From NCBI GenBank assembly GCA_035578905.1, contig JAQJVL010000617.1, positions 313,501 to 377,500 of the forward strand: DNA of 64,000 nucleotides, given 5' to 3'. Every line of letters begins with the position of its first letter. Positions within the stretch are counted from its first letter, which is position 1. Below, one piece after another: positions 46,089 to 61,000 of the stretch. The notes beneath the pieces were generated by a model. It saw only the letters and a list, made by a program, of their open reading frames with translations. It ran no database searches and was not told where the DNA came from. The DNA is from Stictocephala bisonia (lineage: Eukaryota > Arthropoda > Insecta > Hemiptera > Membracidae). The position numbers and the translations under genes are program-made.

Positions 46089-49000
46089 GTTAGTATTAAT
46101 TTTGCAGTCTGACAGTAGACCTGATATGTAGTTAAAATTGAGATTTGATATAATGTGAATCAATGTAATGCAGTTTTTAACGTTAAAAGGTAAGTGGGAA
46201 AGAAGTTCTGTTGAACTACACCTTCATCAGCATTATATAGAGAACATCTTCACTCTACTTTTAGAATTTATTCTGTATTTTCCATTTTTACTCATATTCT
46301 CTCCAAATCTTTCTAACTTTCTCGCATATGCGTTAACATAGATAAAGTATTGTGATCGTCCAAAAAGAATTATTTTTACAAGTTGGTTTAAAAATCCATT
46401 TTAGGAACCCCTGAACCTAAAAAGTGTTTTTTTTTAATGTTGGTTTTTGTCCGTATTTGTGTCTGTATGTGCACTTCACTGAATACCTAACGGATGGATC
46501 GATTTTTATGAAATTTATTATGTACGTGTATTTAGCCATTATCTCCAGACTGTTTTTTCACTATTTATAAAATTTATTTTTATGGGCAAAAAAACATACA
46601 AAAAAATCTCAAAAACAGCTGTAATGATTCCATTAAAATTTCAGGAAAGATGTGAATTACGATTTAAATTATCTTAGTAAAAACCGCATGTCCTTAACTT
46701 TAATAGTTTTTGAGTTATAACATTTGTTAATGGTCAAAAACATTAAAAAATGCAATTTGTTAATGGTCAAAAACATTAAAAAATGCAATTTGTTAATGGT
46801 CAAAAACATTTGAAAATGCAATTTTTCAAGCTTTATTCAAACGATTTTGATTAAATTTTCAGTAAAGATGCAAATTACAATTAAAAATATTTTAATTACC
46901 ACCCCACTAAGTTGGGGCTGGAAGCTAAAGGTTGTAAGCCACAACTCAAGATGTTGATGTTTGTTTACATAAAATCTATACCGTATGGATTTAAACAATA
47001 TGTACTTCAACATCTATGTAATCATTAAACAGCTGATTTTGAAGATTATTTTTTCGATACTTTTATTTAAATAAAACAAGTGTTTCTTCTGTACATTCCT
47101 TAAAAATGTAATTGATTGAACATATTGGTATGTTTTTATTTAGGTGTGTATATGAAAGTTTACTTCAAATCAAGTTCTCTTTATTGACATTAAGTACATA
47201 TCTTACAATAGGCCATGTCACAGTTAAGTGTAAAATAAAATACACCATGTCAATAATTTGATATACTAACAATTTTCTAAAATATCAAGTAAATTTATAA
47301 CAAATATTTTTGATATATTAGGGTTGGTGATTGTGGCAATAATCTAATAAATAAATATTCACAAACAGCAGTAATAAATAAATCCACAAACAATAATAAA
47401 TAAATAAACACGCTTCAAGTCACGTGTTAATGTTGAATATGAATATATTGTCGAATTGAATTAAAATTAAAGGATATAAAAATACAGCTAAATAAAAAAA
47501 GTTGTTCAACTAAATAAATTACTATTGAAAGTACAGACGATAAACTTATTTTGTTTAGATAAAAAAATGGACAAATAATCTTCAAAAACAGCTGTTCAAT
47601 TTATCACACAGCCAGATTTTATGTAAACAACTTTCAAACTAAACTATTTCAATTACTATTTCTTTAACAAGCGTTGTACATTTTTTTAAACAATCTAACT
47701 TAACAAAGGAAAAGGGAGAAAGTTTGTGCCAGTTACCTGGTACTATTATTACTATTGTTATAGTATATTAGTACATTACTTCATTCTATTGTCATCCATT
47801 TTCTTACTATAATCATATCCATAGGCCTATCACTTTATCAGAGTCAATGTGTTATTTTATTTGTTTTTTGTTCCCTTCTCTGATTCTTGTTCATCATGGA
47901 TTTCCATGTTTGAACAAGGCTTAATGAAAATTTACATTATTATGGCGTTGGAACATGTAAATAAGATATGTGATCTGTGAAGCCCAAGGCTTAAAGTATG
48001 TGTCTGTATGCCATGAGTTCCTGGGGATCAACAGCTTGTTTTAATGGTTGTGATAAGCTGTTAACTCCTAACTGCCACAGCCGCGTAATCACGGTCTTGC
48101 GCTCTTTAGCGGTAAACTGCCATGTCCGTGTATACACGTTTTGAATAGCTGTTAAATGATGACAATAGACAAAAGCTTTATTTTCATATTCATCAAGAAC
48201 AGAATTGGCGTCAAGTATTACAATTTATAAAGTTTACGAGTCAAATAATTAAATTATTACATTAGTGTCAATAGGTAACAATGAGTACGTAAATGGTTAA
48301 AAGTGTTCATATCTTGCACTTGCAATGTTTTTGAACTCTTCAACGGTGTAGATAGACTATCTTACTAGCCAATTGAGTAAGTTCTTTTTTAGAGTCACTG
48401 GAGGGCAGGCCTTAAGATCTCTTGGAAGCATATTAAAAAGCAGAGCTCCAGCATATGAAGGTTTCTTGCTAAATAAGGTGGAGTGATGTACTGGGATATT
48501 AATGTCAGCTGCTTGCCTTGTTGGGTAGCCATGGATATCATTATTCCTCAAGAGATCATGAGTGGAGGCCTGTAGGATTACTTCAGCGATGTACAGTGCT
48601 GTCACAGTTGGTATTTCCATAGTTTTAAAGACATCCCTACAGCTGTCCTGGTGCCCCAGATCAGCCATGATTCATATTGCCTTTTTTTTGCATAACAAGC
48701 ACTCTGTGAAGGTTGCCAGCTGATGCTCCACCCCAAAGCACCACACCGTACCGAATATGGCTCTCAAACAAGGCATGGTAGGCTGTTCTAGATGCTACAG
48801 GTGTACCAATTGCTTTTAATCTCTGTAGTACAAACAGTGCTGAGCTGAGTTTTTTGCAAAGCATATCTATGTGACACTTCCAAGTAATACGATCATCGAT
48901 CATCACCCCCAGATGCTTTATTTTCTGAACCTTCTCCAGATTCGGTGGTGTCAGAGCTTTCTTTTTATGTCTTCCGAGAGTGAGACATTTAGTTTTTGAT

Positions 49001-52000
49001 GAGTTGAAAACTAAGTCGTTGTTTAGACAGTACTCTTGAGCCATTTTTACAGAGGTCAGGGTATTAAATTCTAGTTATTGTACTTTCTTACTCCAGGTGA
49101 TCATAACTGTGTCGTCTGCATAAGACACAGGGTAGCAGTAATTTCCTACATAGTCAGGGAAGTCACTAGTGAAAAGTATGAAGAGCACAGGACTCAGGAC
49201 AGAGCCCTGAGGAACTCCTCTTCTCATTGTCATTGGCTTCGATTTTCCCTTTACCAGAGCTCCATCTCTGACTTGCTTAGCCTCCACAATTTGTTTTCTT
49301 TCTTGCCGATAGCTCGCAAACCATTTAAGCGCTGTTCTGGTAACACCAAGAGAATTGATCTTTGCTAGAAGCATATTGTGGTCAAGACTATCAAATGCCT
49401 TACTTAAATCCAAGAAGATGCCAACAGTGGTATTTCCATCATCGAAGTTATCGATCAGGTGTTCGATTAAATCAGTAAGGGCACTTGGAGTTGATCTCCC
49501 TGACATGAAACCATGCTGTCTTGGTGGTAGGAGATTGTTTTTGGAGAGGTGTTGAAGCAGACGAGTTTGTATGACTTTCTCAAAGATCTTTGACATTGTT
49601 GGAACCAAGGATATTTGCCTATAGTTCTGTAATTCAGTTCTGCTGCCTTGTTTTTGTAACGGGAAAATTTTGGAGATTTTGAGTTTTGATGGAAAAACAC
49701 CTTGAGACAGTGACTTATTCATGATATTAACAAGGGGATATGTCAGTTCATGCTTGCAAAATTTCAACACTTTTGCACTTATCTCATCTACTCCACGAGA
49801 CGTTTTGGGCTTCAGCGACGTGATGATTCTTAGGGTCTCTTGTACTGTTGCTGGCTGAAAATCAAGTAATGTGTTTACATATCGTCTAGGAACATCCGTG
49901 ATTGTGGCTCTTACTGGACTATTACTGAGCAAAGTTTTGTCAGCTACATTTATGAAAAAGTCATTGAAATGCTCCGCTATCTGTTCTAGGTCTAAAACAG
50001 TCCTTCCTCCAATATTCAACTGCCAGGATGTACTTAAGTCACTATTTTTTTATGCTCTTTCATGGTTAATGACATTCCAGATGGCCTTGCATTTATTGTT
50101 AGATTGTGCTATAGACTGTTCATTTGCTTCCTTCCTCAGCATTATTAACTTCATGTCATAAGCCTTTTTCTCATTGAATAAATCAACTTTGTCATCATCA
50201 TTTGCAGTCAGTATGAAATTGTTATGAGCTTCTGGGAAGGCAGACCTAAGTTCATTAACTTCAGTATTGCCAGCTAAGATGTTGTTGTGATTCCTCCTTA
50301 CATTACATGTTTTTTTCAGAGGACAGGCAATATCTAATGCAGCTGTGATAATGTTGATGAAAACAGTACAGGCTTCTTCAGAGTCAGGAGTCAAATACAC
50401 CTTCTCCCAGGACTGAAATTCAAGAATACTTTTCAGGTTTTTGAGGCTTTCTTGGTTGAATGTTCTTTTTAAAGATGTTGTAGTCTTTTTAATCTCATTG
50501 TCTACATTTAAGTAGACGATTTGGCCAAGATGATCTGAAATACACGTTTGAAGAGTTACAACATCAATTTTGTCGTGGCCAAGATCTGTACCAACCATAT
50601 TGATTGATGTGGCTGACGTTGTTGTTACTCTTGTTGGTGGCAAAAAGATTCTTGAAATGTTGAATAATGCAAGTAGCTCATTAAGGGCCAGTAGTTTCCC
50701 TTGACTGTATCAGGCTGTTAACATTGATGTCGCCAAGAACACAGATTCCACAATTAGTGGTGGGAACTTCTCTTAAAACGTTGCCTAATTGCACAAGAGC
50801 TTCATCTAATGGGGTCAATGGGGGTCTATATATGCCAATGATGTATAGTGTCTTTTTTTTACTAAGATATATTTTAACAGCAGCCAATTCACATATTAGT
50901 TCAATGCTGTGACGAGCTATTGTGGTTTAGTCACAGCATTGAATTAGTCACTTCGATGGTTAGTTTATTGTGTTTATAAATGACCACATCACCCTTCAAG
51001 TGGTTTGTCCTGGAGTAAGCACTTACTAATGAATAATTAATTAAGTGAGCATTTTCCAGATCAGAAGAACTTAGACCATGCTTAGTCAAAATAACTATGT
51101 CTTGATTTTGAATTTCCAGAACATGATTCAATCTATCGATCTTGTTTCTTACTTAGCCTGTCTACATTCTGATGAAGTATTTTTAAAACTGATTTTTCTG
51201 GGTTTTTAATTCATAGTTATTTTTCATTTCTCTTATTTTATTCCACATTTCCCCACCCCCACACCTCACCCCTTACACCAATAGTCTCCCTTACCCCTTA
51301 TTTAACCTCATACAATGAGAAGGATAGCTGCCAACATAAATTTTTGTTAAGTGTAAATTTCTAAGTAGATGCTTAAAAAAGTACTAATAATTGCTAGTAA
51401 TTTCGTTAATTAGCAAAGTACTAAAACTGTATCATCACTGTAACCCAGCACTGAAGGGGTTAAGGTATTCATGGCAAGTTTAATCATACCTTATCTGTTA
51501 AACTTCTTAATATCACAGTTTTTTTTAAATCTTTAGTAAAAAGGTTGTTATAAGTACAGTAACTTCGCACTATCCGGATCCATCCTGTCTGGATCAGTTT
51601 AAAATAAGTAGCTTATTTCTTCAGTGGTAAAATCGAGTAGGTTTCCACAAATAAATGTGTTTTAAGAGTGTAGTGTCACATATTCTGCAAATGAATGCAT
51701 GTTCAGCTTTCAATCCCTTAATTATGTTTAACATTTTATGTATCCTGCCCCTTCCATGCTTATAAAATGTTACATTAGGCTCCTGCAGCAAGTAAGTAAT
51801 AACAACATTTGCACACGAATCTTTATTTATTCTGTGTTATACGCAGTGTAGTAAATGTCATAGCCAAAATTTTAGCATTACGTTATCAATTTTATTTGAG
51901 GAATCGATATAATAACATAGTTTTAATTATAAAATAAGTGAATTATAAAAGTGCAGACAGCATTTAATATACATAATTTAGGTATCGTTAGAAATGTCAC

Positions 52001-55000
52001 TATCCTTGCACGGATCACGACCTTGAATTCTGGCATACACAGAATAAATACTATCTGGATCGGTTTGCCGCCACTTAGAGCCGGATATTAACGAGTCCAC
52101 TGTAATTCATAAATAAGGCTCATGATACTTATTACGAGCTGGCAAATAGTCTTTTTAGTAGCCTACATCTATAATAAACATTTTTCGTTAATTAACATTT
52201 CCTAAGTTAACGTGTACATGAGAGATGAAATGGACGTGACTACCCAACGTAATTATTAAATGATCTTAGAAGGCTTGTTTAGCGTAATCATCAATTGTTT
52301 GGGTTTTCTGCTAACAAATTTATTCAACTTTCAACAATATGTAGAGCTCAGGCCTACACATCCTGAGAGGATTGTTTTGCTTTTTGTATTTCTATTTGAA
52401 TTATGGATTGAATAATTTTCATATTATACACATTAATGATTAATATTAGCACTATTGAAATATTATGTTTCCTTAACGTTATATACTGTTCATAAATTTG
52501 TTTTCAGCATGCAAGAACTTCTTGAAGCTGTGCAAGATGAAATACTACAACTTCTGTCTGTTCCATTCCGTACAGCCCAACTTCTTGGCACAGACAGGAG
52601 ACCCAACGGGCTCCGGATCCGGAGGAGAGTCTATCTATGGGTAACTATGTTTTAGTCTATATTTTTTCATTTTGCTTGTTAAGATGTTATCTTGTATTAT
52701 GTAAAATTTTCTTATGAAAAGTTTAATACTACTATGGTAATTTATATTAATTTCAGATATTGGATGTCATTGTGAATAATGAATCAGTGTAGATATCTTC
52801 TTATTTGTCAAAAAAATACATGAAATTGTTGAAAAGTTGCACTTTGTATTTGTAAAAGTAACATATATTTTGTAAGTATAGCATACAAAATAACTTAACC
52901 TATACCTAAATTTTTCTCCTCTAAAATAAATATTTGAGCTTCACACGTTAATTATGTTGTAGGCAACCAATTTTAATGTTTATATGTTTTGCCGATCCAT
53001 GGGCTTTTCTATTTTGATATTGTGTGAGACAAGATCATGGGTTGGTCAACGAACTATATAAAAACTGGAACGTGAGGTGTGTGTACAACAATCAGTCTAT
53101 TGTTGCATTCCAGTGGTAGCATTATGGCTTTCTTGAAGGGGTGAACAAGAGCATTTTGCTGCACTATGAAAACGTCAGCACAGTATTGTTTGGTTGCCTT
53201 TAGGCTTTACAACAATAACTCTCAGTTGTTTGATGTAATTTATTATTTAAATTAAGACCATGTTTTCAATTTAAAGTGCCATACAATAGATCATAAAAAA
53301 AATAAATAAATACCAAATAAGCATATGCATTACGCATAACCTGCTAACTAAATATAGGATGTTAATTTGCTAGTAAGACGAGTAAGTAAAATTCTTTTGT
53401 CGTATCTTAAACCTTAGATATATAGGATTTCTAAGGATAGTAACTTTGACTGATACAAACAAGTGTTATTAAATATTAAGGATTAGTTTGAATATTCTTG
53501 CGTGATTAAATAAAATAGCCATTGCCTTTTTTTACTTCACTATACTGTTCATTTTGTATTTTAAAGACATATATGTCTATTGTTAACAGGTTTGTTTAGT
53601 TATCAATCTAATCAAGCTTATCAAATTGTATCAAAATCGCTGCATTTAATCATGGATATAAAAGTAATTCATCTTATCCATGCACTTTATAAGGATTACA
53701 ATATGACCAAGTAATTAATTGACAACCTCTAGAAGCCAAGTAAACATTTTTTCTGGAAATTGACATTTTTTTTTCTTGAAATGTTATAATTCTGAAATTT
53801 ACAAAACTTATGGAAAACGTGTCTCTCTACCGCATGCGGAAATTTGATTAATAAAAGTGTCAGTAACAACTCTGTTACTTTTTATAACTTGGTTAAAAAT
53901 TATGAAAACTTATAACATCGTTTTGAAATGCACATGTTATAAAGTACAATTAAACGAGAAAAACAATGGTGTTATTGGATTTTTCATAGGACTCTTAGTC
54001 TCTTTAGTAAACGACCTTCAAACTTGAGTACATTCAATTTCTGCACCAACATATAATGCTAAGCAAGGTACATCACCTGCAATAGTACTTGATAAAATAC
54101 CTGCAACACATAGCTGTTTGTGACCGAGAGCTCTACATTTGCCTTACAACAGTGCGTGTTCCAGTTCTGATATAGGAGTTAATATCTACAGAGTTAATAT
54201 TAATATATACACTTTGAGTCTTTTCCAGTTAGTCAAAATCACTTTTATTGTCACACATAAACTACTATCACTTGATTTAAATTCATGAACAAAATAATCA
54301 ATTGCGTGAAACAGGCATGAACCGTCAGGAGGCATGTGGGAACTACACAAAGGGTAGTTCCTGATTGTCCATGATCACTCAGTGTTTATCAATTTCAAAA
54401 TAATTGATATAAAACTGAATTGATAAATGTAAAATATCTATTCCAAATTTGGATTGTAAATCCTTTGATCATTTTCACATTATTCATATAAAACACGTAG
54501 TGAAAACTGAATGGTCACTCCTACTACTTTGTTGAATAACTAAAAACAACAATAAAACCATTCATAACAACTGTTACAGTAGTTTCTTCATACAAAAAAA
54601 TCTGTTTAATTTTTTCTTTAATTCTTTTAATTAATTTTTTACCACAAGCATAACATGGTAACTTTAAAGGCTTGTGGGGAGGCGCCCTATGGTAGATGTA
54701 AAAAACCGTTTTTGTCCGGAGTAGCACAATAAACAAAATATGACGCCATTTAGAGCAAGAGATAATATTGGATATACTATTAGTCTTGGCCTTTATTTGC
54801 CTTGTCTTGCAATTTAAATTAATAGCAGTATCAGGCTTCCGAATTTATAAGAAAAAAAACAGTTTTTGGTATTCAATATTGTTCTAACATTTATTCTTAC
54901 TTCTGTCATGAAATATGTTTGAATGGAACTGTTCACATCTAATGTACAGTATATTGAACAAGAAAAGTATAAGCAAATAGGATAATTTTAAGGCAAATTA

Positions 55001-58000
55001 TGATGAATCAGCTACAGATCATTTAAGAAACCTGATAATTAATCAATGCCTCCTCTAGCGGTACAATCCAATGAAGGTTGACAAATTTAGAATAAAATTT
55101 CAGCATTGGCTGACGTCTTTTATAGTTAAAAAGTAGAAGTGTACAATGTTACTCAACTAATAGGGCCATGCAGCATTCACTTGCGTTAATGAGAGGTCAG
55201 TGATCAGTATTCAGCCACAATGTGACAATCGGTATACCGTACGTCTTTGCTGTGAACTAATCCCCTCTCAAGAATTTCAGACTTGAACATAATAAGGAGC
55301 ATGTTATATATAGTGTTTTTTTCATGGCTGTTCTACGTTAAGATGTTTTTTGTTTTGTACAGGCTACTGTTCGGGGAAAACGTAAGGTACTTTGAAGCAG
55401 AAATGATGCCCAAACTGAAACATAACAAGCCTGGCCTTCTCTCCATGGTTAACTGCGGCAATAACATGTAAGGGTTGATTTTACCTACCACTTTAGAATG
55501 AGAATTTAGGTGGAAGACAGTAACTTTGTACTAATAAGATAGCAGTCCAACCTTAGATTCATGCATTTCAAGGTTAAATGTGCAAAATCAAGTACGTGTT
55601 TTGAAACGCACATCTGGAGCTGAAATAACAAGAACAGTTAAAAATAAGTTTATAATTGGGTAAATATATTTAATATCAATAAATCTAATGTTATGAATTA
55701 TTTACTTCTCTGACTTATCTAATAAAGACTTATTTTAAACCATTCTTATATTTTTGGTTATTTAACTTTTAGCTGAATGGTTTTTTTTCATTTATTTATT
55801 TAATTTAGTAAAGTTTCATCTTATGATGTCCAAATATCACCCATGTTTCTGATATTGCTCACAGCAATAACACCATTTTGCAGATTGTACAGGGTCTTGT
55901 GTACATCAAGTTATTGCTACGATTAAGCATTGATTGCCTCTGCTTTCAGCTGCCCCCAACTGCTCAGGCTGATTAAGTGCTACTATTGCTCATGGCTACT
56001 ATTCGGAAAGTGCAATAAACTTAGATTAGTTTGATTGCAAGCTAGAAAGGCAGTTGCAACCATACTTTAAGCAGGTGTTCCTAATTTCTCTTCCCTCCCC
56101 TATGAAATAGGCTGCATTCCAATGTGTGAACATTCTTCAGAAAGTGGAGTAACCGAACCACTAACTAAGTTGGTGATCTGTATCTTCTTCAACCTTGCAT
56201 TGTGCAGTCTGAGGATTTAGTCACAAAGCTAATGTGTAACGTGATGTGATTGAACCTCAGAAGCCTATACGCCCATCATAAAAATGTTATTAAGATTTTC
56301 AAAACATGTTCTAGAGATTGAAAATTAGTTTACTGTACATCCGTTTTCAAGCTAGAAAAGAATTTCATTAGGAGACTGTCAGATTAGGATTGTCATACGC
56401 AAGACTGTCAGATTAGCTTCAGTAGGAGTTGCTATAGAACGTTTTAAGACGACAGTTGTTTTGGCTTCAATTTCAACTTATAGATGCTCTTATTTCCCAC
56501 AGCATCAATAATTCACCGCTTCGGAAGAGTAGGAACTGAATAGATTTAACCTTGATGGCTTCTTTAACATAGTTTAGTTATGCTCTTATGGCTAGTGCCA
56601 TTTAGTTAAATTACTGTTCATTTTATTTGAACATTTCTTTTAGCTAACTGACCAAAACCAAACAATTTGATTAAGTAATGGATTTAATCGAGTTAGTTTC
56701 TGTTCAATATTAAGTAATGGATTTTATCGAGTTAGTTTCTGTTCAATATTAGGCACTCCCAAGAGCATGTGTACTTCATCAGCTATTTTGTCTCCAACTT
56801 GTAAATACTTGTTTTGATTATAGGTTAGGATCTCAGTTCTTCATAACACTTGGTGAGGATTTGGTCTCGTTGGATGGGACACACTGCGTGTTTGGTGAGA
56901 TTACGGAAGGCGTTGATGTGGTTCTGAAGCTGAACGAAGCCATCTGTGACACCCTCCACAGGCCGTACAAGGATATCCGGTAATGGGCTATGGGTTGTTA
57001 TTGAATGCTTGGTCAGAGGACACTGTTTTTGACTGGATTCCACTAACATAATATCTAGTGAAATAAGCTTTTGTAAAGAGATGCAAATTTTCCTTATGAT
57101 GTTTGATGAACGTTCTTGAAACAAATCAGATGTTTAATATCGACCAAAAATCTTTAAAACAACTTCAGTTTCAATTGTTATTGTATTTATATTTTTTTTT
57201 AAGTAAAACTGTTGTTATAAATCGAGTTGACAGGAAATATGATCTTGTCAATTAATATTAGTCCACCAAAGAAAAAATTAAATCATTCCTTTCATATTAC
57301 ACCATATATAAATATATAACAGAAAACACTGAATTAAAATTAATACCAGTTCCATTCACAGCTTTTTAATGTTTGCTAATGCTGTACCGTCTACTAAATG
57401 ATTTTTTTTTTTTTTTAACTCGTGTAAGTTTCATTGTTTTATTATTAAAAATACAAATTTATATCGAAGTAATTCCTATTATCCTGTATGCTTTGATATG
57501 TGAAATCAAATTACCCTTGAGAAAACAATATTTGACATAATAGACAATTTTTTGAAGAGTCTGAAAGGCCATAAAATATTTGGGAATGATTACCAATTTG
57601 TTAGCTACACATTTGCATTATAACACCAATTAGCCAAGTTGTCAGTTTTTATATTGATTTATTATATGTACTTGACAAAAAAGCTGTGTTGTGAAAGTGA
57701 GAAAAAATATATCCAAGATAATTACACAAATAAACCATACTGAAACTCCAGACAGATATATATTTTAATAGCTTTTATTTTGTTACATGGATAAAGGCCT
57801 ATTGTTATTTTAGTTTAGACCTTAAAGCGGTTTAATGTTGAAAATAAAATGTATTCTGCCCCTTTTACTGAAATTATAGTTACTCTTCTCTAATATTATA
57901 ACTTCAAGTGAAATAAACATCTATTTTTACTAATGAAAATTTGCTATTTACAATCAGTGCATTTTAATTTCTTAAAACAGTCTGTAAATGTTTCATGGGA

Positions 58001-61000
58001 ATGAAAGTTTTGTATTAATTATTAATCAATATTGGGTCGTAGGGTCATAGATAAGATTGTAGAGTGCATGATATGTTATGTGGGTAGATAAGCACACTAA
58101 GTCAGGTCGGAAATATTTTATGGCAACTCTTGGTTATCCTCCCCAACACAACCACCAACTCATATGATGTCAAGATTGTTTGCCTACCGAGGGATTCACG
58201 TCAAAGCAGCTCCGTCCTGGAGGCTGGAAGTCATCATACAAAACCAAGACTACTGAAACCGAGCCACTGTCCACTACACTTCGCTGAACGGGTGCACATC
58301 CTGCCTCTGATGTCCTCAACCGATCAGGTCACGTCTAACTGACATCTATCTGGAAATAGCCATAAGTTGTCATAAAAGATTTCCATGCTTGATTGTAATG
58401 GAAAGGGAAAATTGCATGGGTTTTTGGAAACTGCTGTAAAATTTGGCTGGTTTTTTCTTTAAATACCGATTGCAGATGAGGCGTGAGACGACAGCTTAGT
58501 AGCATCATGACATGGTTTCCGGTGGCAAGGTGTAGCATCAGCTATTGACCGCAGCTGTGCTCGACCTTGTACATCAACATTCTTCTGGGAATTGAGCGTT
58601 TTATTCGCAGTCACTAGAGTTGAACTTCACACCATCTGCATTTTCTTCACTCCTAGTTCAACAAAGTCCTCTAGACCCTGGACGGTAAAAGGTGGCCAGG
58701 TCTTTGGGGATGACCGGAAGATTCCTTGACTACTGAGATCTTGCACAGCAAAATGGCAGTGTTCACCACATTCATCTGCAGGGCTGCCAAATGTCGACTT
58801 CATTCTTCCTACGTTGGTCTTAGCATTGATATTTAACTGTCAATAAAACAATTATATACAATTCATTTCTTCAATCCTCTCCTTTTACAATAATTTATAA
58901 TGTAAAGGTCAAGCTTATTTTAGATTGGGTGGAGGGGAGTGGAGTATTGTATAATAATGATGTTCAATTAATTTTTATTTGTAATACAACTATAAACAGT
59001 TATTAAACAATTAGTGAATTTTAATTAAAGTACAAATTTAACTTTAATTAAAATTTCATGGCTATATAATTTTGTTTGTTTCTTTAAAATTCTTTTATTA
59101 ATAATTTAAATAAAATGGGAACTATTCATGTGTTGTTGCCAAAAAGGTGTATTTATCTGGGGTTTTTATGTTACAATTGTCATTTTACTGGAAATCTGGT
59201 TATAAGAAACGTAAATTCTTCTATCATATTTAAACTCCTGAATCAAACGTATTAATGAAGATTATTTAAAGCACCAATTATTGTCAGAACAGTAGAAACC
59301 ATTATATCTTCCAAAAACACTAAATAGGTCAATGAACAATTTTAAAACACTTATTTAGGGTTTGAAACTACTTTAGTGAATATTAAAACGTATGTATTGG
59401 ATAACCATATTTCATATTTAATTTTAAACTCGTAGTAACCTAATTTTTAAGTGTATTAATTCTTTCTAAGCCACGTAGAAAATTCAAACAAACAAGAAGT
59501 AGTGTGATGAGTGACAAAGCAAGATTGTAGACATGTAAGATGTGAATTAAGATCATTTAGAGTTAGTATGTGAATCACATTGAAATAGTCAGATGAACTG
59601 CCAGCCATTGTTAGCCCGTAACCATGCTGATGGGAACTACTAAGCTGAAGATAGGCTCATCGCCTCCGCTGAACTGTACTACTTCTACGTGTAGTGCAAT
59701 TTTGTGTAAAGCTTTTGAAAAGGTGAGTGATTATTACTTGCTCTACTATTTCTATCGAAATTTTCAGAAGCAAAGTTTTTCTATGCTTAATCATGATCAA
59801 TGAATAAGTTTACAAATTATTTGAAATATTTTTTGGTTATTGTAAAACGAATAATTGTAGTATTTAATGTCTCTCAATTATTAACAGTATTCATGTAATA
59901 AGTTGCTCTTGGTTAGCAATTATTTTAAGCTAAAAGAATTTTTTCTTGGTAATACAGTAGAGCCTCGTCTGACATTTCGTTTTAACCAATGTACTCATCC
60001 CAAAAACAATAATGTAATAAAGTTTGTCTGAAAATAATATGTCTTACTGTTCCATAATGAGGAAAACTATGTAAAGTGTGTTGAACGGGGACTACTGTGT
60101 GAGCAGGCCACATCACTTTTGTCAATGTATTGAGTGCCTAAAAGTAATGTTATTTTTAGGACTGAGAGTGCTTGTAGGGAGGGGAAATGGTAATTGCGTG
60201 ACTTGTTCTCTTAATTCAGTAGTTTCATGACCGGTCACATGTAATAATTAGTTGTAGTAAAGTCGTATTACTTTATAGTAGTTAATACCATAAAGTAATT
60301 TGAATATGGTAATGTATTAGGATAGTTCATTAATAAACATTTTTCCCAGTAAATTTATTATTTTTGAATTTTGTAACTGAACAAGAGTTATTGTTCACAC
60401 AGTACTGTAGTGTAAATCATTAATAATATTGATTTATTAGTACAGTTGAGTCCCGCTAATTCAAACTTCGGTAATCCAAAAATCCGCTTAATCTAAAACA
60501 AAAATTGACAACAGATTTTGCACAAAATTAAATGCAGTTACTGTAAGAACCACTACTTAAACCTAAAATTTACGAGAAAATATTATTTCAAGTATTTAAC
60601 TGTTAATAAACTTTTCAAATATTACTTTGGTTTGAAAATATTAGTTAAATTTCTTTGCTTTAAAGAAGAATTCCTATCCCTCGAAACTAAATACGCCAGC
60701 ATCTCAAAACATAGTAGCCACTGGTGTTGCGTCGGGGTGTTGCTCTACGCAGCGTGGTGTGAGATCAAGCGCAGCCGGATCGTCTGTATGGGTTACAACA
60801 AAACTGAGGTACATAAACACACAAGTTCAAACTGTTGATAAGAGACTGACTGTGGAAATTGGGGACAGTGCTGTCTGAGGTAGCGTGACAATGCCAGAAA
60901 TATGCACAAGACTTCCGTGAGCTGATTACGTGGCCTAGTGGTGAATGCAATGGAATCAAGTAGCACTGGGGCCGGGATCGATTTCCGCTAGTCACTCCAA

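Noticed and set aside
46400..46560. Possible coding piece (reads as a widespread insect repeat around GTGTCTGTATGTGCAC)
   Set aside because: It resembles dispersed repeat sequence, but class and borders could not be supported.
49078..50912. Plus-strand frames over the LINE in PPIL4 intron 1
   Set aside because: They are shadows of the minus-strand ORF2 remnant.
56825..57124. Minus-strand 99-codon frame
   Set aside because: It overlaps PPIL4 exon 4 in antisense and shows no family motif.
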